A DNA stretch of 64,000 nt, from contig JADJXT010000001.1 of the NCBI GenBank assembly GCA_016720115.1, forward strand, positions 1,178,001 through 1,242,000. Reading direction: 5' to 3'. This DNA is from Sphingomonadales bacterium. Lineage in GTDB: Bacteria > Pseudomonadota > Alphaproteobacteria > Sphingomonadales > Sphingomonadaceae. The notes beneath the pieces are model-generated. The model had not been told where the DNA came from and did not search any database. It worked only from the letters and a program-made list of their open reading frames with translations. Below are positions 8,085-18,188 of the stretch, piece by piece. Within the stretch, counting starts at the first letter, position 1; each line of letters starts with the position of its first letter. The translations under genes and the position numbers were made by a program.

Positions 8085-9353
8085 ATGTCCACCCAACTCA
8101 TCGAAAAACTCCGCGCACTCGTCACCGACGGCGGCCTATCCCGCTCCGGCCTCGCGCGAGCTGCCGGACTCCATGCCAACACGCTGCGCGATCTCGACGC
8201 ACCGGACTGGAACCCGACAGCGGAAACGCTACGCAAACTTGAAAGCTATCTGTTTTCAAACGACGACACGCCCGCGCTCGTTCCTATCGAAGAAATCATC
8301 GAGGAGGCGCGCAACGGGCGCATGTATATCCTGGTTGACGATGAGGATCGCGAAAATGAGGGCGATCTGATCATCCCCGCGCAGATGGCGACGCCCGATG
8401 CGATCAACTTCATGGCAACCCATGGCCGCGGGCTTATCTGCCTGGCGATGACCAAAGCGCGCTGCGGCCAGCTTGGCCTTGCGCCGATGGCCAGTGAAAA
8501 CCGCGAGAGCATGGAAACCGCCTTCACCGTATCGATAGAGGCGAAGGAAGGCGTCACGACGGGTATCAGCGCAGCAGACCGCGCCCGGACCATTTCCGTT
8601 GCTGTTGATGCCTCCAAGGGCCCGGCGGACATTGTTTCCCCCGGTCACGTCTTCCCGCTGACGGCACGCGACGGCGGGGTGCTGGTGCGGGCAGGGCATA
8701 CCGAGGCGGCGGTCGATATCAGCCGTCTGGCAGGCCTCAACCCATCGGGCGTGATCTGTGAGATCATGAAGGACGACGGCACGATGGCGCGGATGGATGA
8801 TCTTGTCGCCTTCGCGCGGATGCACAAGCTGAAGATGGGAACGATCCGCGACCTGATCGAATACCGGATGCGCAACGACCATCTGGTCGAAAAAGCGAGC
8901 GAGAGCGCCTTCCAGTCCGACTATGGCGGAGACTGGCGTGCGATGACCTATCGCAACAAGATCGACGGCAGCACCAATGTCGTCCTGCAAAAGGGCAAGG
9001 TGTTGTCCGACGAGCCGACGCTGGTGCGGATGCACGCGATTTCGATTTTCGATGACGTGCTTGGCCGCTCGGGCCCGCGCAAGCGCACCTTGCAGCGCTG
9101 CATGGCGGAAATCGGCAAGGAAGGGCGCGGCTTGATTGTTGTCCTGATGCCCAGCGGCCCGCAGAGCCTGCAGCATGAAGTCGGCGGCACTCAGGCTGAA
9201 GGCGGCGAGCTCCGCGTTTATGGCATCGGCGCGCAAATCCTTGCCGATCTCGGCGTGCACGATATGACGCTGCTCACCAATTCGCACCGCACCGTTGTCG
9301 GCCTCGAAGGCTATGGCATCCACGTCGTCGGCGAACGCCCCATTCCGGAGTAA
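8085..9353 (+). CDS. ribB: HTH-fused 3,4-dihydroxy-2-butanone 4-phosphate synthase with degenerate GTP cyclohydrolase II domain (RibBX type)
   Basis: Riboflavin enzyme making the four-carbon precursor from ribulose 5-phosphate. Domains in 422 residues: an XRE-like helix-turn-helix (about 1-58, GLSRSGLARAAGLHANTLRD), RibB (66-265, with VDDEDRENEGDL and RAGHTEAAVD), and a C-terminal RibA-like part (270-422). The RibA part lacks the zinc cysteines of true cyclohydrolase II: where CLTGD..CDC is expected it reads ISIFDDVLGRSG. It resembles the RibBX variant described in Proteobacteria, so a separate ribA is needed elsewhere. It is five bases from ribH. The HTH and the AATGTGA sites upstream suggest autoregulation. 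Confidence 0.9.
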   Translation: MSTQLIEKLRALVTDGGLSRSGLARAAGLHANTLRDLDAPDWNPTAETLRKLESYLFSNDDTPALVPIEEIIEEARNGRMYILVDDEDRENEGDLIIPAQMATPDAINFMATHGRGLICLAMTKARCGQLGLAPMASENRESMETAFTVSIEAKEGVTTGISAADRARTISVAVDASKGPADIVSPGHVFPLTARDGGVLVRAGHTEAAVDISRLAGLNPSGVICEIMKDDGTMARMDDLVAFARMHKLKMGTIRDLIEYRMRNDHLVEKASESAFQSDYGGDWRAMTYRNKIDGSTNVVLQKGKVLSDEPTLVRMHAISIFDDVLGRSGPRKRTLQRCMAEIGKEGRGLIVVLMPSGPQSLQHEVGGTQAEGGELRVYGIGAQILADLGVHDMTLLTNSHRTVVGLEGYGIHVVGERPIPE

Positions 9354-9358
9354 GAATA

Positions 9359-9778
9359 ATGGCAAGATTCCTCATCGTCGAAGCGCGTTTTTACGACCAT
9401 CTGAACGACATGCTGGTGGCGGGTGCAGAGGCCGCGCTAAAGTCTGCCGGGCATGAAGTGGATGTGATCACCGTTCCCGGTGCGCTCGAAATCCCTGGCG
9501 CGATTGCGCTGGCGGACCAGAGCGACCTGTATGACGGCTTTGTCGCCATCGGCGTCGTCATCCGGGGTGAGACTTATCATTTTGAAATCGTCGCGGGCGA
9601 AAGCGCGCGCGGGATCATGGCGTTGACCATGGATGGCGTTGCGATAGGCAATGGCATCCTGACGGTCGAAAATGAGGAACAGGCCCTCGTGCGCGCAGAC
9701 CCAGCGCAAAAGGACAAGGGCGGGGAAGCCGCGAAAGCTGCAATTGCGCTGCTGGAATTGCGCAACCGCTTCGCGTAA
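9359..9778 (+). CDS. ribH: 6,7-dimethyl-8-ribityllumazine synthase
   Basis: Joins the RibB product with the pyrimidine intermediate to form lumazine, the penultimate riboflavin step, in a soluble multimeric shell. 139 residues. Visible family motifs are VPGALEIPGA (substrate-binding loop), IGVVIRGETYHFE with the catalytic-site histidine, and GNGILTVENEEQAL. Five-base spacing from ribB indicates one operon. The usual partner ribE is not in the window. Confidence 0.97.
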   Translation: MARFLIVEARFYDHLNDMLVAGAEAALKSAGHEVDVITVPGALEIPGAIALADQSDLYDGFVAIGVVIRGETYHFEIVAGESARGIMALTMDGVAIGNGILTVENEEQALVRADPAQKDKGGEAAKAAIALLELRNRFA

Positions 9779-9824
9779 TAAAGTTGCGCATTCCCTTGGG
9801 CTGTTTCGGCGCTATAACGCTTGA

Positions 9825-11480
9825 ATGACTGCACCCGTTCTAGCGACACAATATAATCCCGATGATCCGGCAACGCAGGCCCGCGCGGCGCATAATCGTG
9901 CGCTTGCCGAACAACTGCGTGCCAAAGTTGCGCAGGCTGCTCTGGGCGGGCCGCAACAGCATCGCGAACGCCATGTGGCGCGTGGCAAGCTGCTCCCGCG
10001 CGATCGCGTTGAACGCCTGCTCGATCCCGGCGCACCCTTCCTTGAAATCGGCCAGTTGGCAGCGAATGGCATGTATGAGGGCGACGTGCATGGCGCGAGC
10101 CTGATCACCGGCATCGGACGGGTATCTGGCCGCGAATGCATGATCGTCTGCAACGACGCGACGGTGAAGGGCGGCACTTATTATCCGCTGACTGTGAAGA
10201 AGCACCTCCGCGCGCAGGAAATCGCGATGGAGAACCGGCTGTCGTGTATTTACCTCGTCGACAGCGGCGGGGCGAACCTGCCGCATCAGGCGGAGGTCTT
10301 CCCCGACCGCGAGCATTTCGGCCGCATCTTCTTCAATCAGGCGAACATGTCGGCCAAGGCCATCCCACAAATCGCCTGCGTGATGGGCAGTTGCACCGCC
10401 GGCGGTGCCTATGTGCCTGCGATGTCGGACGAGACAGTGATCGTGCGCGGGCAGGGCACGATCTTCCTCGCCGGCCCGCCGCTGGTGAAGGCGGCGACGG
10501 GGGAGGAAATCAGCGCCGAGGATCTGGGCGGCGGCGATCTGCACGCAAGGAAATCGGGCGTGGTCGACCATCTGGCGGAAAATGACGAACATGCGCTGAC
10601 CATCGTGCGTGATATTGTTTCGCACCTTGGCAAAATAGGGACAGTTACTAATTTCCTCCATTCGTCGGAACGAATGGGCGCCGTTGGTGATGGGAAATTA
10701 GTAACTGTCCCTATTTTGCCGTCTCGCCCTCCCAAATATGATCCGCAGGAACTCTACGGCATCATCCCCGAAGATGTCCGCGCGCCTTATGATGTGCATG
10801 AGGTGATCGCGCGCCTTGTCGATGGCAGCGAGTTCCACGAGTTCAAGGCGCTCTATGGCAACACGCTCGTCTGCGGCTTTGCCCATATCTGGGGGATGCC
10901 GGTGGCGATCCTCGCCAATAATGGCGTGCTGTTCAGCGAAAGTGCGCAAAAGGGCGCGCATTTCATCGAACTGGCGCAGCAGCGCAAAATCCCGCTGCTG
11001 TTCCTGCAGAATATCTCCGGCTTCATGGTCGGTGGCAAATATGAGGCGGAGGGGATCGCCAAGCATGGCGCAAAGCTCGTTACCGCCGTCGCCACCGCGA
11101 CCGTGCCCAAGATCACCGTGCTGATCGGCGGCAGCTTTGGCGCGGGCAATTATGGCATGTGCGGGCGGGCATACTCGCCCCGTTTCCTGTTCAGCTGGCC
11201 CAATGCCCGGATCAGTGTGATGGGCGGCGAGCAGGCGGCTTCGGTGTTGGCGACGGTGCACCGCGATGCCGCAAGCTGGAGCCCCGAACAGGCCGAAGCC
11301 TTCAAGGCCCCGGTGCGCCAGAAATATGAGGATGAGGGCAATCCCTATTACGCGACCGCGCGGTTGTGGGATGACGGGGTGATCGATCCGGCGCAGACAA
11401 GGGATGTGCTGGGGCTGGCGCTGGCAGCAACGCTCAATGCGCCGGTTGAAGATCGCGGCTTTGGGGTGTTCAGGATGTGA
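9825..11480 (+). CDS. mccB: Methylcrotonyl-CoA carboxylase beta subunit with in-frame palindrome insert
   Basis: Carboxyltransferase subunit that moves CO2 from biotin to 3-methylcrotonyl-CoA in leucine breakdown. Family-defining stretches: SGGANLPHQAEVFPDREHFG, MGSCTAGGAYVPAMSDE, GTIFLAGPPLVKAATGEE and GGSFGAGNYGMCGRAY. The 551 residues are longer than usual because residues about 269-299 (GKIGTVTNFL...LVTVPILPS) are encoded by a 92-base palindrome of the RAYT-linked family, placed in frame in the linker between the two crotonase-like halves. Both halves look intact, so function is plausible. Partner mccA lies 1.1 kb downstream, beyond inserted DNA. Confidence 0.93.
   Translation: MTAPVLATQYNPDDPATQARAAHNRALAEQLRAKVAQAALGGPQQHRERHVARGKLLPRDRVERLLDPGAPFLEIGQLAANGMYEGDVHGASLITGIGRVSGRECMIVCNDATVKGGTYYPLTVKKHLRAQEIAMENRLSCIYLVDSGGANLPHQAEVFPDREHFGRIFFNQANMSAKAIPQIACVMGSCTAGGAYVPAMSDETVIVRGQGTIFLAGPPLVKAATGEEISAEDLGGGDLHARKSGVVDHLAENDEHALTIVRDIVSHLGKIGTVTNFLHSSERMGAVGDGKLVTVPILPSRPPKYDPQELYGIIPEDVRAPYDVHEVIARLVDGSEFHEFKALYGNTLVCGFAHIWGMPVAILANNGVLFSESAQKGAHFIELAQQRKIPLLFLQNISGFMVGGKYEAEGIAKHGAKLVTAVATATVPKITVLIGGSFGAGNYGMCGRAYSPRFLFSWPNARISVMGGEQAASVLATVHRDAASWSPEQAEAFKAPVRQKYEDEGNPYYATARLWDDGVIDPAQTRDVLGLALAATLNAPVEDRGFGVFRM
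10629..10720. repeat. RAYT-family palindrome inside mccB (copy R1)
   Basis: A perfect 28-bp inverted repeat (10629-10656 and 10693-10720) containing AAATAGGGACAGTTACTAAT, with a 36-base loop that carries its own 7-bp stem (CCATTCG/CGAATGG). The GGGACAGT core is shared with the palindromes around the transposase at 18 kb and after thiC. All three codon phases across it are sense in the mccB frame, so the gene stays open. Confidence 0.92.
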
Positions 11481-11866
11481 GCAGTTCCTTCTGTCTTATT
11501 GTCCCGGGCCATGCTGCTGCAGAAGTTGCAACAGACAGCGAGTTGCGAGAGCGGCTTTCGGTCATCAACAACATAGAGGACGGAGGGGTTGTTTCTTTGG
11601 AGAGGAGCGACCGTGATTACATTAGGGCCAGATCGGTCGATGGATTGTGGCAAGTTTGGAGGAGGCGAGGCGGTTGGTGGACCAAACAATCATTTTCGTC
11701 CGCACTATCCACAAGTTGGTCCGAGCGAATGGCACGCTCCAGTCGAAATTTTCTTAAGTGGTTGGACGAAAGTGAGCAAATACGATTCGACAAGGATCAA
11801 TTGACAGCTTTGTTCGTCGCGCATTTTCTATGTAGTAAATATCCCTTTCCGTACTTGGGCGCGTAG
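11477..11866 (+). CDS. Hypothetical protein overlapping the mccB stop
   Basis: A 129-residue reading frame starting at a GTG whose last base is the first base of the mccB TGA, typical of translational coupling. Residues 25-70 (LRERLSVINNIEDGGVVSLERS...WRRRGG) look like a folded, charged small protein, and LTALFVAHFL lies near the end. I do not recognise a family. It lies in the mccB-mccA gap with other inserted DNA, so it may be an accessory passenger. Codon use is less GC-biased than mccB, especially after 11700. Confidence 0.5.
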   Translation: MSSSFCLIVPGHAAAEVATDSELRERLSVINNIEDGGVVSLERSDRDYIRARSVDGLWQVWRRRGGWWTKQSFSSALSTSWSERMARSSRNFLKWLDESEQIRFDKDQLTALFVAHFLCSKYPFPYLGA

Positions 11867-11868
11867 TT

Positions 11869-11933
11869 ATGATCCAATCCCTCCCTAGCGCCAATCGCAG
11901 CGAAACTGCCTGCCCGGTTATCCGCACCGCGCG
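11869..11933 (+). pseudogene. Relic of a biotin-carboxylase gene head (mccA-like)
   Basis: Begins ATGATCCAATCC and encodes MIQSLPSANRSETACPVIRT, which aligns without gaps to the true mccA start at 12628 (MISSLLIANRGEIACRIIRT). 47 of 65 bases and 14 of 22 residues match. Homology stops abruptly at the GC-rich repeat that follows. It sits exactly where mccA would be expected after mccB, so it is probably the displaced head of an earlier mccA copy. Confidence 0.65.
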
Positions 11934-11937
11934 CTTC

Positions 11938-11980
11938 CTCCCCCACCGGGGGAGGGGGACCAGCGAAGCTGGTGGAGGGG
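11938..11980. repeat. GC-rich intergenic hairpin repeat
   Basis: CTCCCCC-ACC-GGGGGAG followed by the hairpin ACCAGC-GAA-GCTGGT (11959-11973) and GGAGGGG. It resembles short dispersed intergenic palindromes of sphingomonads. It marks the point where similarity of the mccA relic ends. Confidence 0.55.
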
Positions 11981-12004
11981 CACGGGCTTTGAGTGGAGTT
12001 TCAG

Positions 12005-12130
12005 GCCTCTCCGGATGCGCTGCGCGCATCGTCCTCTACGTTCCGGAGAGGTGCTTGAGGGTGGTGCGCTACCAAAAATATCTCTCCGGCACGGAGAGAC
12101 AGGCTTGCGTAGCAAGCCAGAGAGGCTGTT
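12005..12130. repeat. Three-hairpin direct repeat, copy 1 (before DUF559 gene)
   Basis: A 126-base unit, also found at 12502-12627 with identical length. It folds as an outer stem CCTCTCCGG/CCGGAGAGG enclosing a small hairpin (ATGCGC/GCGCAT here, CTCGGC/GCCGAG in copy 2), then CTCTCCG/CGGAGAG, then GGCTTGC/GCAAGCC. Where the copies differ within stems, both sides change together. It ends in AGAGAGGC, which supplies the ribosome site for the next gene. Confidence 0.85.
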
Positions 12131-12133
12131 GAG

Positions 12134-12631
12134 ATGGAACGGGAAACAATGCTTTCCGCCAGCCCCAATGCCCGGCAATTGGCCCGGCGTGAGCGCGCTT
12201 CCGGCAACCTGCCTGAAGTTCTGGTCTGGCGGGAATTGCGCAAACGGCCCGGTGGTTACAAATTCAGGCGGCAGCATCCGTTGAGCGAGCTTGTGCTGGA
12301 TTTTGCCTGTCTTGAAACGCGGCTGGCGATTGAAATCGATGGTGAGGCGCATGATCGCGGAGATCGACCGGGACGGGATGTGCGGCGGGATGCGTTTTTG
12401 GCGGCGCGCGGATTTGCTGTGCTTCGGTTGCCCGCAAAATATGTGCTGGAGAATCTGGAAGGGGCGATAGCTGCTATCGTCAATGCTTGTGATGAAAGAC
12501 TGCCTCTCCGGCTCGGCTCCGCCGAGCGTCCTCTCCGTGCCGGAGAGGTGTTTGAAGGCAGCAAAAACCAAAGAACATCTCTCCAGCATGGAGAGACAGG
12601 CTTGCGCAGCAAGCCAGAGAGGCCGTTATGA
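12134..12631 (+). CDS. DUF559 (Vsr-like fold) endonuclease-domain protein
   Basis: A 165-residue protein with the DUF559 core: LPEVLVWRELRKRPGGYKFR, then the acidic/basic active-site region LDFACLETRLAIEIDGEAHD, and VLRLPAKYVLENLE. This is the PD-(D/E)xK relative of very-short-patch repair nucleases. The last 43 or so residues are encoded by repeat copy 2, and the stop TGA overlaps the mccA ATG (ATGA), coupling the two genes. The ribosome site GAGAGG comes from repeat copy 1. A stand-alone nuclease between matching repeats suggests a mobile cassette (inferred). Confidence 0.85.
   Translation: MERETMLSASPNARQLARRERASGNLPEVLVWRELRKRPGGYKFRRQHPLSELVLDFACLETRLAIEIDGEAHDRGDRPGRDVRRDAFLAARGFAVLRLPAKYVLENLEGAIAAIVNACDERLPLRLGSAERPLRAGEVFEGSKNQRTSLQHGETGLRSKPERPL
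12502..12627. repeat. Three-hairpin direct repeat, copy 2 (before mccA)
   Basis: Second 126-base copy of the unit at 12005-12130. It encodes the C-terminus of the DUF559 protein and delivers GAGAGG five bases before the mccA ATG. Stem differences from copy 1 are compensated: inner hairpin CTCGGC/GCCGAG, second hairpin CTCTCCA/TGGAGAG. Confidence 0.85.
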
Positions 12632-14490
12632 TATCTTCGCTGTTAATCGCCAACCGCGGCGAGATCGCCTGCCGGATCATCCGCACCGCGCGGGCTATGG
12701 GCATTCGCACCATCGCGGTTTATTCGGATGCCGATGCCAATGCGCTGCATGTGCAGATGGCCGACGACGCCGTGCATATAGGTGCCTCGGCAGCGCGTGA
12801 AAGCTATCTGGTGGGCGAAAAGCTTATCGATATTGCCCGCGCGACGGGAGCGGAGGCGATCCATCCCGGCTATGGCTTCCTTTCGGAAAATGCCGAGTTT
12901 GCGCAGCGCGTGATCAGTGCTGGCCTAACATGGGTCGGCCCGAACCCCGCCAGCATCACCGCAATGGGGCTGAAGGATGCGGCCAAGCAACTGATGCAGC
13001 AAGCGGGTGTTCCGGTGACGCCGGGCTATATGGGAACTAATCAGGACCCTGGCTTCCTCGCGATCCAGGCCGATGCGGTCGGCTATCCCGTGCTCATCAA
13101 GGCGGTCGCGGGTGGTGGCGGCAAGGGGATGCGGCTGGTCGAGCGGCCCGAGCAGTTTGCTGATGCGCTTGCCAGTTGTCGGCGGGAGGCGGCGGCGAGC
13201 TTTGGCAATGAGCATGTCCTGATCGAGAAGTACATCCAGCGTCCGCGCCATATCGAGGTGCAGGTGTTCGGCGACAGCCACGGCCAGATCGTCCACCTGT
13301 TCGAGCGCGACTGCTCGCTCCAGCGCCGCCACCAGAAAGTGATCGAGGAAGCTCCCGCGCCGGGGATGGATGCACAGACGCGTGACGCATTGTGCGCTGC
13401 CGCCGTGCGTGCGGCCAAGGCGGTCGATTATGTCGGGGCGGGAACGATCGAGTTCATCGCCGATGCCAGCCAGGGGCTGCGCGCCGACCGCATCTGGTTC
13501 ATGGAGATGAATACGCGCCTGCAGGTCGAACACCCGGTGACCGAGGCAATTACCGGCGTCGATCTGGTCGAATGGCAGCTGCGCATTGCCAGTGGCGAGC
13601 GGCTGCCGATGACACAGGAGCAGCTTGCCATCAACGGCTGGGCGGTCGAGGCGCGGCTCTATGCCGAGGATCCCGAAAAGGGCTTCCTGCCCTCGATCGG
13701 CAGGCTCGAACATCTGGTACTGCCCGATCACCTGCGTGTCGATACCGGGGTGGAGCAGGGCGGCGAGGTCTCGCCCTTTTACGATCCGATGATCGCCAAG
13801 CTGATCGCGCATGGAGCAACGCGGGATGAGGCAATGGCGCGTCTGGAGGCGGGGATCGACGATACCGAGGTCTGGCCGGTCAGAACCAATGCCGGGTTTT
13901 TGGGGCATCTGCTGCGCCATCCGGAATTTATCGCAGGCGATGTCGATACCGGGCTGATCGGTCGCGATGGCGATGAACTGGTCCATCCGATCGAGGCTGA
14001 GATAGACGAACTGAGCGAAGTTGCTGCGCTGCTCGCCGCCAGCTCCGGCGAAGGGCCGTGGAGTGGGGCGCTTGGCTTCCGCCTCAATGCAGCACCGCAT
14101 GCGATTGCGCGGCTGCGCGACGATGCGGGCACGGTTTATGATGTGCCGCTGGCCGAAGTGAACGTCGCCCAGCCTGCGCGTGATGTTCTCGTCTTCACCG
14201 GCGGCTTTGCGCGCCGCTACACGCTTGACCGGCACGAGGGCGCGCATGGCGGCGTGGCGGGTGACGGCACGATCCTCTCGCCCATGCCGGGCCGCATCAT
14301 CGCGGTCGACGTGACGGCAGGGCAGGCGGTGACCAAGGGGCAGAAACTGCTGACACTCGAAGCCATGAAGATGGAGCATACGCTGATCGCGCCGTTTAAC
14401 GGCATGGTCACCGAGCTCAACGCCGTCGCCGGTGCACAGGTGCAGGTCGAGGCGCTGCTCGTGCGGATCGAGGACGCGGGCTTAGAATAG
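12628..14490 (+). CDS. mccA: Methylcrotonyl-CoA carboxylase alpha subunit (biotin carboxylase plus biotin carrier)
   Basis: Carboxylates its own biotin with bicarbonate and ATP, then hands CO2 to MccB. 620 residues: biotin carboxylase (1 to about 445, with IANRGEIACRIIRTAR, the glycine-rich KAVAGGGGKGM loop and MEMNTRLQVEHPVTE) and a C-terminal biotinyl domain with EAMKMEH, biotin on Lys581. Its start overlaps the DUF559 stop, and its ribosome site is part of a mobile-looking repeat, so expression may depend on the cassette. A diverged head copy persists at 11869. MCC rather than propionyl-CoA carboxylase is inferred from the MccB partner. Confidence 0.93.
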   Translation: MISSLLIANRGEIACRIIRTARAMGIRTIAVYSDADANALHVQMADDAVHIGASAARESYLVGEKLIDIARATGAEAIHPGYGFLSENAEFAQRVISAGLTWVGPNPASITAMGLKDAAKQLMQQAGVPVTPGYMGTNQDPGFLAIQADAVGYPVLIKAVAGGGGKGMRLVERPEQFADALASCRREAAASFGNEHVLIEKYIQRPRHIEVQVFGDSHGQIVHLFERDCSLQRRHQKVIEEAPAPGMDAQTRDALCAAAVRAAKAVDYVGAGTIEFIADASQGLRADRIWFMEMNTRLQVEHPVTEAITGVDLVEWQLRIASGERLPMTQEQLAINGWAVEARLYAEDPEKGFLPSIGRLEHLVLPDHLRVDTGVEQGGEVSPFYDPMIAKLIAHGATRDEAMARLEAGIDDTEVWPVRTNAGFLGHLLRHPEFIAGDVDTGLIGRDGDELVHPIEAEIDELSEVAALLAASSGEGPWSGALGFRLNAAPHAIARLRDDAGTVYDVPLAEVNVAQPARDVLVFTGGFARRYTLDRHEGAHGGVAGDGTILSPMPGRIIAVDVTAGQAVTKGQKLLTLEAMKMEHTLIAPFNGMVTELNAVAGAQVQVEALLVRIEDAGLE

Positions 14491-15054
14491 GATTTGATTT
14501 GCAAGTTTCGGTAGAGAGTTTGTCGCTGCTGAACTGTTCCCACCCAGTGTCCACTGCCCTGCCAAATCGTGGAGGGTCAGGCCGACATGGCTATGAATCA
14601 GCACGAATTCCTCAACCTGCCAACTATAAGGGTCGATAGGCCGATCAAAAGGCGCGCCATGCTGGTAGGACAGAGTTATGTGCGGATTGAAGCGGACATT
14701 TTTGCGTCGCGGCAGGCCGGCTGATGCGATCGCATGTACCAACTGTTGTTGAAAGCGCTCGGCTTGCGGAAGCCGCTCGCTTGCGAGCAGGATCACGCGA
14801 TTGTGGGTCGCTACCGCACGGTCAAAGACCAACCGGAAAGGCTCCGCCGCAACAGCGTTACCTATGGCGCACAAGGCATCTATCGCATTTTGCGGCATGT
14901 CCGAAAAATCGGGCGTTAGAGCGAGCGTCATGTGGAGGCGGTCAGCGCGATTGGATCGTCGATCCCAGCCTGCGCGCGATGGAAGCGCCGCCATGTCATC
15001 AGCAACTATTCTGGGTGGCTTGATTCCAAAGAAAAGGCGGTGCCGAATCTGCAT
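14482..15054 (-). CDS. thpR: 2',5' RNA ligase family protein (LigT/ThpR-like)
   Basis: A 190-residue 2H-phosphoesterase: the two HxT motifs are LHMTLAL (about residue 41) and FNPHITLSYQ (about residue 122), spaced as in RNA 2',3'-cyclic phosphodiesterases. Such enzymes open cyclic phosphates on RNA; the biological substrate is uncertain. It is convergent with mccA and overlaps its end by nine bases. The C-terminus has a low-complexity tail that may result from drift at the convergent boundary. Confidence 0.85.
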   Translation of the reverse strand: MQIRHRLFFGIKPPRIVADDMAALPSRAGWDRRSNRADRLHMTLALTPDFSDMPQNAIDALCAIGNAVAAEPFRLVFDRAVATHNRVILLASERLPQAERFQQQLVHAIASAGLPRRKNVRFNPHITLSYQHGAPFDRPIDPYSWQVEEFVLIHSHVGLTLHDLAGQWTLGGNSSAATNSLPKLANQILF

Positions 15055-15183
15055 GGACCAAGCTTAACTGCACACCACGCAGCCTGCAACAAATGGTCTA
15101 TTTACGTTCTTGCCTGGATTGAGCCAGCCAATTTTCGAAATCTGCGAACCAGCCCCGGGTTGGAGCTGGTTCGCAATTTCTTA

Positions 15184-17862
<2,679 letters not shown>

Positions 17863-18067
17863 GGTATTTACCCCTTCTGTGTTCGGTGCCCATGCGCGGG
17901 ATTGGGGGAGGACGGCCCCTGTTGTGCTACCGCCAGCCCTGAGCCTGTCGAAGGACGACAGGGTGAACCGGTCGGTGAGGGCCGTCAAACCAGCGCAGAA
18001 GCGGGAGATTCGACTATCGCGCGCGCCTTAGCGCGATGGGGGGGCAGGGGCAAGAGGGGGCGGGAGG
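17863..18067. other. Gap between acnA and the RAYT element
   Basis: No gene seen. It contains one arm of a dispersed palindrome, CCTGAGCCTGTCGAAGG at 17939-17955 (the same arm as at 54890-54947), and a GC-rich stretch. The acnA promoter must lie here; no clear sigma-70 boxes were recognised. Confidence 0.5.
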
Positions 18068-18178
18068 GCATTAAATAGGGACAGTATATATTTAATTCCC
18101 AAGCCCCGTTTTGGACGACGCACAAGTCGTGCATTAAATATATACTGTCCCCATTTAATGCCTGTCCCCATTTAATGC
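18068..18178. repeat. RAYT-family palindrome downstream of the transposase (copy R2)
   Basis: Left arm 18068-18096 and right arm 18133-18161 are 29-base inverted copies with one mismatch, containing GGGACAGTATATATTTAAT. A third, partial arm (CTGTCCCCATTTAATGC) follows at 18162-18178, 11 bases after the RAYT stop side. With copy R3 it frames the transposase gene. Confidence 0.92.
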
Positions 18179-18188
18179 TATTTAACGA

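Noticed and set aside
10629..10720. Palindrome in mccB as a transcription terminator
   Set aside because: No run of T follows on either strand and the gene continues in frame with conserved sequence.
11477..12133. Reading the mccA relic as a functional 87-codon gene (11869-12132)
   Set aside because: After the first 22 codons it is encoded by repeats and has no family resemblance.
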